The translations under genes and the position numbers were made by a program. A stretch of 64,000 nucleotides of DNA from an uncultured Acidimicrobiales bacterium (lineage in GTDB: Bacteria; Actinomycetota; Acidimicrobiia; Acidimicrobiales; SZUA-35). The notes under the pieces were generated by a model, which was given only the letters and a program-made list of their open reading frames with translations, ran no database searches and had not been told where the DNA came from. Below, piece by piece: positions 27,638 to 37,200 of this stretch (its first letter is position 1; every line of letters starts with the position of its first letter). The stretch lies in contig CALAJV010000022.1 of assembly GCA_937922805.1 (NCBI GenBank), positions 19,001 through 83,000 of the forward strand. Direction: 5' to 3'.

Positions 27638-28675
27638 ATGTACTCCACCGAGCTCCCCATTCGCGATGACCTGAGGGTCGCTCATCAGTCCACTGTTAAC
27701 CACTGGGCTCAGCCCGGCACTTGGTGGACGGCGACAGAACGCTTGGCCATCATTGCCAGGGTCCGAGAAGCTCGAGACGCGAAAGAGGTGCCGCCGCCAT
27801 GGGTGTCGGCACCAGAAATGAGCGGTTCTCCGCTGCCTGCTGTAGCCAATGACGTCATTTGGCGATTGACCCACCACCCCGGCACTGTTACCGAACCATG
27901 GTGCCAAACAATTCTCGACCGATTCGGTGACGATGAGGCTGCATCATCCGGTCGCTACACCGAACTAGTAGCGCTGGTTGCTCAGGCCAACAATCTAGAC
28001 AGGTTTGCCGATGCGCTTTCGTTGGGTCGTCTAACGCTCCCAGCGCCAGCCGAAGGAGAACCATCTCGGAAACTGCCGACTGGTCTAGCTCTAAACGATC
28101 ATTGGGTCCCGACCGTGGCTGAGGAAGGCGCTGCGGTCACAATCGCTTTGAGCGGGGTTCCAGCTGAGAACGAAGCGTCATTTCGCTTATCGGATGCCGG
28201 CTACTTACCCGTTGATCAAATGTCAGACTACAAATCTGACCGAAACGCGCTCACTCGAATGCAAGTTGAGCTAGTTGCGGCCCGAACGTCGAAGCTTAAC
28301 GAGTGCTTCTATTGAACAACCGGGCATTCCATGCTGCTCAGTTTGAGCGGTTTAACCCAAGACGCCAAGGTTTCGCTCCAGGCGGTCATCGGTGGCGGCA
28401 CCGGCGATGGCGGAGTGCGCCACGGCCAGCTACTGGCCCAATTAGCCGAGGCAATCTGGAGCAACGATCCTGATGAGTTGGCATCTGCCCGAGATAAGGT
28501 CACCGCTGCTATGGGCAGCGACGCTTTGGTCGACGCTGTTGCCGTTAGCGCCAATTTTCATATGATGACGCGCATCGCCGATGGCACTGGCACTCGCTAC
28601 GATCAAGCAGGCCTCGACCGGACAGCCCATGTCCGAGCTCTAATTGGTGTCAACGATATGGCGAGTAGGCGCTAG
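27638..28675 (+). CDS. Candidate selenoprotein: AhpD/carboxymuconolactone decarboxylase-like, TGA (Sec) at codon 226
   Basis: 345 residues if TGA 28313-28315 is read as selenocysteine. ATG 27638 follows GAGG by 7 bases. The N-terminal CMD-like half (~30-135) has TERLAIIARVREAR and ELVALVAQANNLDRFADAL. The second half (~205-345) has the family motif ELVAARTSKLNECFYU-TTGHS, where AhpD relatives have C-x-x-C-x-x-x-H. So Cys223 and the TGA-encoded residue 226 form the redox pair and H230 follows. The conserved AVAVSANFHMMTRIADGTGT comes after the TGA, in frame and with no other interruption to the TAG at 28673. A SECIS-like hairpin lies at 28333-28351. AhpD/CMD-like selenoproteins are known from metagenome surveys. 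The alternatives are a Cys-to-TGA mutation, a sequencing error, or two separate ORFs. Confidence 0.78.
28333..28351 (+). promoter_or_regulatory. Putative bacterial SECIS hairpin
   Basis: Eight pairs, GCTGCTCA (28333-28340) with TGAGCGGT (28344-28351), including two G-T wobbles, closed by the three-base loop GTT. The loop starts 26 bases after TGA, inside the usual bacterial SECIS window of about 16-37. G at loop position 1 and T at position 2 are the features SelB recognises. A possible lower helix is GGG 28322-28324 with CCC 28356-28358. Folding was done by eye only. Confidence 0.6.
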
Positions 28676-28749
28676 TTGACTGCTTATCGGCCAACCGTGA
28701 ACAGCACCGAATGAAGAACATCGGACCACGCCGAACCTGCGTCGCAAGG

Positions 28750-30135
28750 CTATGTCGGATCGTGTTGATGAGCGGCATCCCACGCTCCGTACCCTCCAAG
28801 TAAATCGGCCACGTCAGCAAATCCAGCCGCAGCCAAGCGGCTGGCGGCGATAGAAGACCGGAAACCGCCAGCGCAATACACCACGGTAGGTTTCGACGGA
28901 TCTAGCGATGCTAGGCGCTCGTTGAGTTGCGTCAGCGGGATTTTCAACGCTCCATCGATACAGCCTCCGGCTGTCTCGCCTGGTTGGCGGACATCCACGA
29001 GCTGGATTTCGTCGTTGCCTGCCAGTTCGAGCCGGAGTTGGTCGACAGCAACTCGGCGACTGTGGGAAACGGCCGAGGGATTCTCCGACATCGATCGCTC
29101 TGGATCGGCCAAGTACCCAACTACGAGATCGTAGCCAATACGAGCGAGTCGGTTCTTGGCTTCCAGTTCGGTTCCTGGTGCCGTAACGAGAACCAGCGAT
29201 GTCTTAGGATCTATGACGCCTCCAGCAAACTCGGCGTATCGTCCAGAAAGTCCTATGTTTATCGCTCCGGCCAAGTGCCCGGCTGCAAATTCATTCGGAT
29301 CCCGGGTGTCGAGAACAATCGCTCCGAGCTGCTGGTGGGCAACAACTTCTTCAAGGCCAAGAGATGGAGGAACAGCGAGTTCGTCTAGCAAGGGCCGTAG
29401 CTGGCGGTTGAGACTGGCGTCATAGGCGAAATATGCGGGCGGTGCTGTTTGGCCCTCGGTCACCGCCTCGACGAACGCGAGTTTCCCCATAGGAGCAAGC
29501 GCATAGTTAGACGACCGTTGCTCCCCTATCGTCGACCAAGTATCGGTCGACAAGTTTTTCCCGCACGACGACCCAGCACCATGAGCCGGGTACACACGAG
29601 TGGCATCTGGGAGAGTTAACAATTGTCCATGTAACGACTCAAACAGTTGCTCGGCCAACTCGTTAGCCGTGACTCCTTTCGACGACAACAGATCTGGTCG
29701 GCCTACGTCGCCGATGAATAACGTATCGCCGGTGAGGACTCCGTACGGCACCTCATCGCCATCATTCTCGAACACCACAACGCTGATTGACTCGGGCGTA
29801 TGGCCCGGCGTATGACGAATCTCTAGCGCTACTTGGCCGAGGGACACTCGTTCCCCATCGGCCAATTTCCTCGATTCGAACTCAGTCTCAGCTGCGGCCC
29901 CGTAGGCGATCACTGCCCCCGTCGCCTCGGCCAACTCAAGGTGCCCGGAGAGAAAGTCGGCGTGGAAGTGGGTCTCGATTACTAACTCGATCGAAAGGCC
30001 ATGTTGGGCGGCTGTTTCGAGGTACGGCCCTATGTCTCGTCGAGGGTCGACTACCACCGCTCGGCCCGAGGTTTCATCGCCAATAAAGTATGAGGCTTGT
30101 GACAAACAGTCGAGGTAGTGCTGTTCAAAAATCAT
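28750..30135 (-). CDS. Persulfide dioxygenase-rhodanese fusion (MBL fold plus two rhodanese domains)
   Basis: 461 residues. The N-terminal metallo-beta-lactamase domain has ETHFHADFLSGH (metal His/Asp at 56-65), HTPGHTPES and LTGDTLFIGDVGRPDL, the ETHE1-like persulfide dioxygenase pattern. Two rhodanese modules follow: the first (~268-350) lacks the catalytic Cys (VLVTAPGTE), the second (~365-455) has it in VVYCAGGFRSS. The enzyme oxidises thiol persulfide to sulfite, and the rhodanese can transfer sulfur to form thiosulfate. The gene starts 1 base after the SQR stop, so the two clearly share a transcript: SQR makes persulfide and this protein consumes it. Confidence 0.9.
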   Translation of the reverse strand: MIFEQHYLDCLSQASYFIGDETSGRAVVVDPRRDIGPYLETAAQHGLSIELVIETHFHADFLSGHLELAEATGAVIAYGAAAETEFESRKLADGERVSLGQVALEIRHTPGHTPESISVVVFENDGDEVPYGVLTGDTLFIGDVGRPDLLSSKGVTANELAEQLFESLHGQLLTLPDATRVYPAHGAGSSCGKNLSTDTWSTIGEQRSSNYALAPMGKLAFVEAVTEGQTAPPAYFAYDASLNRQLRPLLDELAVPPSLGLEEVVAHQQLGAIVLDTRDPNEFAAGHLAGAINIGLSGRYAEFAGGVIDPKTSLVLVTAPGTELEAKNRLARIGYDLVVGYLADPERSMSENPSAVSHSRRVAVDQLRLELAGNDEIQLVDVRQPGETAGGCIDGALKIPLTQLNERLASLDPSKPTVVYCAGGFRSSIAASRLAAAGFADVADLLGGYGAWDAAHQHDPT

Positions 30136-30136
30136 T

Positions 30137-31339
30137 TTAAACTCGGCCTTTCAGCATTAGATTCCAGTACATAAATGGCAGACCATATTTCTTCAGATAC
30201 CACATATCGGTCCGTGGTTTGATGGTGTTAATCAGCGGAATCGACGGTGTTGGTTCCATAGAGTAGTCGAACTCGGCTAGCAACATTTTTGAACGAGATG
30301 TCGTCAACGGGCACGACGAATAGCCTTCGTATCGTTCTGTCGGATCTTTCGACTGGAGTTGCATGGCTACGTTAGCGGCGACCACGGGCGCCTGTTTTCG
30401 AATGGCTGCCCCCGTCTTGGAATTGGGTGTTGACCCTGCGTCTCCAAGCGCAAACACGTTGGGATACCGAACATGTTGGTGAGTATATTTGTCGACGTCC
30501 ACGTAACCGGCGGGCATACTAGCTGCCAGCGTGCTCTGTTTCACCCAGTCGGGAGCCGATTGAGGCGGCACAATGTGCATCACATCGTAGGGCAGGACAA
30601 AAGACTCCCCGCCGTCGCCAACCGACCTAAAACTGGCCCTCTTGCCAGCGGGGTCGATCGAATCAAGTTCGGAACAGAAATGGACCGTAATGCCATAGTC
30701 AGCGACAACAGCATCTAACTGATCTGAGAACGCCTTCACTCCGAACATGCCCGGCGTCGGCAGTACAAGGTGGATGTCTATCTGATCGAGGACGCCAGCG
30801 GACCGCCAATGGTCGGCTGCTAGATACGCAATCTTTTGTGGCGCTCCAGCGCACTTGATTGGACCGGACGGCATGGTGAATACGGCTGATCCAGATGTGG
30901 TGCTACGAATAAACTCCCATGTCTTCGGTGCTAGATCGTAGGTGTAGTTCGACGAGACGCCATCTCGACCCAACGTTTCGGTTGCTCCCGGAATCTGGTT
31001 CCAATCGAGCTGTATCCCTGGACATACTACGAGCACTTCATAGGTAATAGCCATGCCACCAGTGGCATAGACGGTGTTGTTTTCCGGGTCGAACCCTTCA
31101 GCTGCCTGTTTGATCCATTTGACGTTCCCAGGTATCACCGACGCTTCGGAGCGCTCACTGGTTTCCAGCTTAGCGCAGCCGCCGCCAACCAACGTCCACA
31201 ATGGTTGATAGTGATGCTTCTCAGACGGGTCGATTACTGCGATATCGCTGAAGGTTTTTTGCAGTCGGGCGGCGACCGAAATTCCAGCCGTACCCCCGCC
31301 AACGATGACAACGCGGTGGTGACTCGTGGTCTTATCCAT
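30137..31339 (-). CDS. Sulfide:quinone oxidoreductase (type II, SQRDL-like)
   Basis: 400 residues from ATG 31339, preceded by AGAGGG (the frame opens further at 31366 without a good site). FAD-binding RVVIVGGGTAGISVAARL lies at the N-terminus. The active-site Cys contexts GPIKCAGAPQKIAYLAADHW and YEGYSSCPLTTSRSKMLLAEF match the mitochondrial-type SQR family, which moves electrons from sulfide to quinone at the membrane and passes sulfane sulfur to a thiol. The last residues form an amphipathic membrane-association tail. Operon with the persulfide dioxygenase-rhodanese gene, so the cell detoxifies or respires sulfide. Confidence 0.9.
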   Translation of the reverse strand: MDKTTSHHRVVIVGGGTAGISVAARLQKTFSDIAVIDPSEKHHYQPLWTLVGGGCAKLETSERSEASVIPGNVKWIKQAAEGFDPENNTVYATGGMAITYEVLVVCPGIQLDWNQIPGATETLGRDGVSSNYTYDLAPKTWEFIRSTTSGSAVFTMPSGPIKCAGAPQKIAYLAADHWRSAGVLDQIDIHLVLPTPGMFGVKAFSDQLDAVVADYGITVHFCSELDSIDPAGKRASFRSVGDGGESFVLPYDVMHIVPPQSAPDWVKQSTLAASMPAGYVDVDKYTHQHVRYPNVFALGDAGSTPNSKTGAAIRKQAPVVAANVAMQLQSKDPTERYEGYSSCPLTTSRSKMLLAEFDYSMEPTPSIPLINTIKPRTDMWYLKKYGLPFMYWNLMLKGRV

Positions 31340-31433
31340 TCGACCCTCTTTGATTATGAGCAACAAAATGGGAAGTTGGAGTCTTCATCAACAGCTCCAT
31401 CGAACACCAAATCAAGGCTCGCGTCTTCGTATC

Positions 31434-31985
31434 TTAGGTGCAGACTTTATTCAGATACCAGCCGTCTTCGAGCGGTACGATCTCTGAACTAGCGCCAGAA
31501 TCCAATGTCGGAATTTCAAAGTCGCCCCGAATCTCGGCTGTGGTAGCGCATCCGGAAATGCCGAGTCCATTTGATCCAACTAAAATTCGCGTCACCCCTT
31601 CTTCGGCACACCGCGACACTCGGCTGGCGTTGCTCGCACCGAGCGCTTGCTGGTACATGTCGTAGCGTGCAGCTGGTAGATCTACCGCTGACAAAACATC
31701 CGACTCTGCCACTAGTGATTGGCCCCCATTTTTCGACCACCCACCGCCGTGTTTCCAATAGTCGTCGAGACGGTCGAATCCGATCGAACGACACATAGGT
31801 TGATCGCGTTCGTCGGCATCTTGAACAATAAGTGCATGAAGGATGTCGTAGGTGCGCTGGTTGTCAGTAAAGCCAACTGCTAGCTGTTTCGTAGTTGGCG
31901 CTGTGTCTGACGAGCATGCCAACCCAGATATCGCAACGAGCAAGGATAGAAAGATCACCGATTTGCCGTGGGTGGGAACGCGCAC
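31434..31985 (-). CDS. Small lipoprotein of unknown function
   Basis: 183 residues. The signal peptide (~1-24) ends with the lipobox ISGLAC, so it should be anchored outside the membrane. The mature part holds Cys pairs (MCRS, RCAEEG, SGCATTA, KVCT) that may form disulfides, and a phrase ADERDQPMCRSIGFDRLDDYW. I recognise no family. Same strand as the kinase gene upstream (75 bp away) and downstream of it, so it may be in the same transcript. Confidence 0.7.
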   Translation of the reverse strand: MRVPTHGKSVIFLSLLVAISGLACSSDTAPTTKQLAVGFTDNQRTYDILHALIVQDADERDQPMCRSIGFDRLDDYWKHGGGWSKNGGQSLVAESDVLSAVDLPAARYDMYQQALGASNASRVSRCAEEGVTRILVGSNGLGISGCATTAEIRGDFEIPTLDSGASSEIVPLEDGWYLNKVCT

Positions 31986-32060
31986 GACTCATCGTACTAA
32001 CCGGCCGACCGCGAGCTCTGAACCTGCACTCAATCTGCACAGAATCAAGAACCTGGCGAG

Positions 32061-33974
32061 CTAGGAGTCCACGTCAACCGCTTGAGTCTGGCACGACAGC
32101 TGAGCGGCATCCACCCCATCGGCCATGAACATCGTTCCGCTCGCTTTCACAGCCCGATCAGCCGCAACACGGGTCTCCCATATCGAGACTTGTCCGAGCC
32201 ACAGCCCACCGTCGTCTCTGGCTCCGATGAACGCTTCGATGTCGACCACGTCCGAGGAGGTGTTCCGAACCACAATCTCTACTTCCATCCAGTTTGCGAA
32301 CGCACCAGGCTGGCAAGAGATTTCTTCCACCACCGACTGATTTTCAACTAGCGAAGTTTCGACTGGCTGTATCGAGAACTCTGTTACCTCGCAAGCAACG
32401 ATTCCGTCTTCCAAGGAGTCAAGGTTTGGCCGAAACGATCCACCGGGTTCAATCGCCCGGGTATAGGTTCCCCGTTCGTCAACAACAACTCCGTTGGCGT
32501 CGAGATGTACGACTTGGAGTACGAAATCTTGGTGCGATGCTGTTGTGTTGGTTATCGTCGCCTCAGAAAGCGATCGACCCTCCTCGCAAACCCCATCGCT
32601 GTAGCGGGCTAGCGTATCGACACCGCTGCCGCCGGAACCATCGTCGATTGTTTCTTCGCCGCCTGACCCCCCGATCTGCACGCCATCGCCGATTTCGACG
32701 CCGTCGCCGATTTCGACCCCAGGCTCGTCAAGGGTCGTCGAGCCGTTCTCAACGATGGTAGGGCTGGAATCATCAACTTGGTCGGTGTTGACTGGCAGAG
32801 TTGTTGTCGCAGCTTGGCCAAAAGAGTTCGCTAAATCGTTGTCACCGGCAACACTGTCAACCGATGAGGGATTAGGCGAACCAGCTAGGTCTGCCTCGGG
32901 GGCAGACCTAGTCAGCCAGTAGCCGAATCCGAGAACTAGCACGGCGACCGCTCCGAACGCTACGAGTCCGGGCCACCAATAGCTTCTCGCCTGCTTTGGT
33001 TGTTCAACCGGTCCACTGGCACCGACTCGATTGGCAGGCACTGGTTCTATTGGTGATGGCGGCAACGCCTGGGTTTGTTGAGTTAATGGTTGGGTCTCTG
33101 CGAACTGAGGGTTGCCCGCCGGAACAGTTAAATCAGGCTGTTGCCGCTGCTGCAGCAAAGCCGAGGCCCAGTCCCCGATCTGGACTGCGCTCGGTCGTTT
33201 GTGTTCTTCTCGGCTAGCAACTTCGGCAACGAGGTGCGCCACGTCGGGTTCGAGTGATGGATCAATCGACGGTGTCGACGTCATGATGTTTTGGATAAGA
33301 GCCTGACCTGACCCCGAGAACACGCCCCGACCAGCTAGACAAACGTGAGCGAGAACGCCTAGAGCATAGACGTCGGAAGACGAAGTAGCCCGAGTCGTTG
33401 CGAAGAGCTCTGGCGACATGAACGCGGGCGTTCCAGTTACAACTTCTCCTCGGTGATATGAACCGGTGGCTGTCGTATCTCGCATTAAACCAAAATCGGC
33501 TAGCTTCCAATTGCCGTTGCCATACAACACGTTGCCGGGCTTGATGTCACGATGAATCAAATCGCGGCCATGGAGATAGGCAAGACCGTCAGAGAGTTCC
33601 ACCAAAATGGCAAGCACAGCGTCAGTCCCAAGTCGTTGGGATGGCTGCTCGGAGACGTAGTCAGCGAGCGAAACGCTGCACAGTTCTGTTACCAAGTACG
33701 GATGTAGCTGGTCACCAAGTTCGATCTGGCCCGAATCCAGGTAGCCAACCAAATTTTGATGGCGGAGCTGAGCCATCTTCTTTACCTCGCCGAGGAACTC
33801 ATTCCGTTCTTGAGGCGAGGTGTTCGGATGGAGTACTTTCAGCGCACTGTCGCCCAGGCCAATGCTGGAGGTATCGGTCGCCTGAAAAACCTGGCCGAAC
33901 CCACCCTCACCAAGAAATCGAGTGATTCGCCAACGGCTGCCGACCATGTCACCGATAGTTAGTTCTTGTTCCAC
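32061..33974 (-). CDS. Transmembrane serine/threonine protein kinase (PknB-like)
   Basis: 637 residues. The kinase domain spans 1-275 with GEGGFG (22-27), K46, HRDIKPGN (141-148), DFG (160-162), a TGTPAFMSPEL segment and DVYALGVL. A Pro/Gln-rich juxtamembrane stretch precedes one membrane helix (332-354). The extracellular part (355-637) has a Gly-rich repeat of V-E/Q-I-G-D-G-V type around residue 440 and a pair of beta-rich domains, not PASTA repeats. All catalytic residues are intact. It should sense an external cue and phosphorylate cytoplasmic proteins. Divergent from the 1250-residue secreted gene. Confidence 0.9.
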   Translation of the reverse strand: MEQELTIGDMVGSRWRITRFLGEGGFGQVFQATDTSSIGLGDSALKVLHPNTSPQERNEFLGEVKKMAQLRHQNLVGYLDSGQIELGDQLHPYLVTELCSVSLADYVSEQPSQRLGTDAVLAILVELSDGLAYLHGRDLIHRDIKPGNVLYGNGNWKLADFGLMRDTTATGSYHRGEVVTGTPAFMSPELFATTRATSSSDVYALGVLAHVCLAGRGVFSGSGQALIQNIMTSTPSIDPSLEPDVAHLVAEVASREEHKRPSAVQIGDWASALLQQRQQPDLTVPAGNPQFAETQPLTQQTQALPPSPIEPVPANRVGASGPVEQPKQARSYWWPGLVAFGAVAVLVLGFGYWLTRSAPEADLAGSPNPSSVDSVAGDNDLANSFGQAATTTLPVNTDQVDDSSPTIVENGSTTLDEPGVEIGDGVEIGDGVQIGGSGGEETIDDGSGGSGVDTLARYSDGVCEEGRSLSEATITNTTASHQDFVLQVVHLDANGVVVDERGTYTRAIEPGGSFRPNLDSLEDGIVACEVTEFSIQPVETSLVENQSVVEEISCQPGAFANWMEVEIVVRNTSSDVVDIEAFIGARDDGGLWLGQVSIWETRVAADRAVKASGTMFMADGVDAAQLSCQTQAVDVDS

Positions 33975-34060
33975 CGCCTGCTTCTTTCCCTCACGCCTTC
34001 TTAAACCTTACTTAGGATGGAGGGTCTCGGGGCGGCGCACCGCCGGGACCTAGCCAAACC

Positions 34061-34104
34061 TCAACATTTCGTCAGCATTTCGTCAGCATTTCATCAGCAT
34101 TTCC
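34061..34104. repeat. Four tandem 11-bp repeats, consensus TCAGCATTTCG
   Basis: Copies begin at 34061, 34072, 34083 and 34094; the first has TCAACATTTCG and the last ends TCC. The 11-bp period is close to one helical turn, so copies would face the same side of the helix. They lie between the divergent kinase and secreted-protein genes, just after an imperfect GC-rich hairpin at 34024-34051. Confidence 0.7.
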
Positions 34105-34241
34105 CCAGTCGAGCACCCAAGGTCAGCACCTAGGGGTAGGCAAACGGTCAAGTTCGAGGATTTCTGAAAAAGATCGGAACCAAACAGCCGTGCTTCGCGT
34201 GTACCAACAAGTACCCCTCGAATCCCGGTGGAGGATTAGCA

Positions 34242-37200
34242 ATGTTTATTTTGTCCAAACAGTGGTTTATGCGCTGTCGATCTCGTCTGCTAGTAATCGG
34301 CACAGCGATCGCTCTTACCGCCAGCATTCTGGTGGCAGCGCCTGAAGTCAATCCGGCTGATGCCGCCGAGATCTCGTCTAGCGGCCGTTCCACCGGGATC
34401 TCAGCTACAGGATTGCGACTCAACTCGTCGTTTCAAAACAACGATGGAGTGTCCGCCCGCCAGCTCGTCGAGCCCAAAGAACTTTCGTCCGGCGATGCGA
34501 TCGGCAAAGTCACCTTTTTGGGCACCAACGATCTGAATTCGATCGATGTTCAGTCGACCTCGGCGCTCAGAACTGACATAACTATACGGTACTTTACCAA
34601 TGGCGAGGCTCCGGTCGGAACAACGGTTGTGGAGCGGCTTGACAGTTTCGAATCCAAGCGATTCTTCGCCCCTGCGAATGCCGATCAGGCCGAGGTTCTG
34701 TCAAACGGATACGTTGTCGGAACGGCCAAACGGGGCGGATCGCTGACCCCTGGAGAGAGCTTTTTCAAAAACGGCAACGGACAGCTTGTGCCACTTCAAA
34801 CTGAGTCGGATAGTGATGGCGCGCCTCTGGGCCATACGATCTTTGTGCCAACTGCGAACGTCACTAACACTACGATCGAAGTCGAATCTCAAACTAGCGG
34901 CATGAGCGGACAAACTATGTCTTGCTATTCCGTCGCCAATGGTTCAATCCTGGCAACAAGCAGCGGTCGTTCAATGACAGTACCGGTTGCACCAGCCGAT
35001 GGCGGCCAGGGTGTTATTTGCGATACGAGCAATCGAGACCGACGACCGATCTCCGCCACAGTCAGCGTGCCGAACATTGGCACCTACAATGCGTTCGCCG
35101 TTGGGACCAACCTCGATTTTGATGTAGATAGCGCTTTCGAGGCCCATCAAACCGCCGATGATCAAGTCCGTGGGTTGAGAGCCCGTTTAGGTCTTCATCT
35201 AACGTCTATCGGTGCCGGTATTACTCAGACGCAGCGCGAAAGCTTCGTAAACAACTTCGAACAAATTCACCAAGGCCAGTACCAGGCGTTCTACGAAACC
35301 CGAGATGCCCTACTGCTCGCCCTCCGACGATCGACGACAGACCAGCTCGCGGCCGGAAGGAGCAACAGCGACAACGCCCGAGAGTCACTAGCGATGCTGC
35401 TGCGTGGTAGTGACGCTGAATTCGTCGCACCAGCGTTACGTTTCCATCTCTCGCTTGGCCACTTCGAAGATCCGGGCGACGACTGGATGGAGGAACGAGC
35501 CGGAGAGTACCTCGCCAGCGCTTTCATATTGTATGACAACCCTGCTTCAACCGACAACGATCAGGTTGACAGAACAAACCACGCTAAGCGCATCTTGAAC
35601 GAAGCCAAACGACTCTATGGCGGAACCGCGTTAGTCGCTTCCGATCAAGACGAATTCATGGTGGCAATCGATGCCGCTCTCAACGCATACGACACATCTT
35701 CAGATTCGTGGGATAATTCCACCCTGTTCGCGGTCGGGCTGACCACGTCAACGTTCGACTACCTCAACAACATCGAGATCGACAACTTGCCCCGGGCCAA
35801 AGGGATAGCCCAGATCGCAACAGCTCTCGCCTTTGTCGGAGCTTCCACCCGCCTCATACTCAATCCCCTCGACGGGCTTCCCGATATTGACACCGTCGGC
35901 AAGGTTCTGGCTGGCTTTGGCCTTGCGGTTGACACGGCCGGGAAGGTCGTAGGGTTTGTCATGACGGTTGAGGAATGGCTTACCAGCATAAGCAGTGTGT
36001 CAGTTTCGGGTGGGGGCACTCCAATATGGCAGACCGGCCGATCCAAATTGTTGTGGCGCTTGGCCGTTCAAGCGGGCAAGTACGGCGTCAAATTTTCTGT
36101 AGTCGCAGCAAGCCTTAATCTGTTAGCTCAGGGTTGGGCCGTTGGTGGTTGGATTGGCGCTGGTACCGCCAACATTGACGATTACGCCGATTTGATAGGT
36201 TCGATTGCGATCGTTCTATCAATCTTCATAGCGCCGATCTTTCCCCTGGTTGGATTAATCGCCTTTGTCTTTGGATTTATCTTGAATCTTGGTGACGGGA
36301 ACTCCGTCAGACTGCAAAATGAGCTCAAGGCCGAATTCGAAGCTGGCCTTGCAGCTATGGGAATCGCAAGCACCAGTGCAGCCGCATGCGCCCTTCGGTC
36401 CACCGACTATCTCAATCGCTACGCGCCCCGAGACCAAGATCGTGGTCTGGCTATTCGAAACGTTGCCGGACTACATCGAGACTGGACCGACGGAACGCCG
36501 GTCGGGTTGAGCATCGCCCAGGTGATACAGCTAGGCGAGCAAACCTGTCAAAATGGCGAGTCCAAGTTGTTAAGTGATAGCAATTTTGGAAAAGGTCTGG
36601 CCGCTCTGTTCGACTGGCGGAAGCAGAACAATCCTGACGTGGCTGACCAAACAATGGTCGATGACTTCCTTAGACTTAAAGGCAATCAAGCGGGGATGAA
36701 TATCGAACCATTTGCACGAGCTGCAACTGCTCGTTCAAGCCTTACTTCCATTATTTCTACCTCTTGTAATATTCAGCTCAACCCGGCGCAGCAAGCAATG
36801 TTCGACGCTTTCATCGGCAGTTGCCCCAACAGTACGTTCCTTCCGTTTGCGCCCGGCTTACCTGCTACTGCTACCGCCGCCAGCCTTAAAGGCGACGTAA
36901 ATCTTGAAACTGACAAGCAGGCAACAAGGTTCGCCAAGCCGGTTCGGTCAGCGCTCGTTCGCTACTACCGTCGGAACACGCCAGAGGCTTACAATCCTGC
37001 TGAGATCACGTTCTCCAGCGATGAAATCGAGAACTTCGGACCAGGAGACAACTACTTCAAAGTAGATGTCGGACCTTTCCCCGACGAAGACGAGCGTTGC
37101 TTTCAGATCACCGGTTTCACCGACAGCGACGTCGAATATTCCAGCGGTCACACCTGCGTCGTGCCGAAGGTGGGAGTCAACGGGATAACCGGAATCAACC

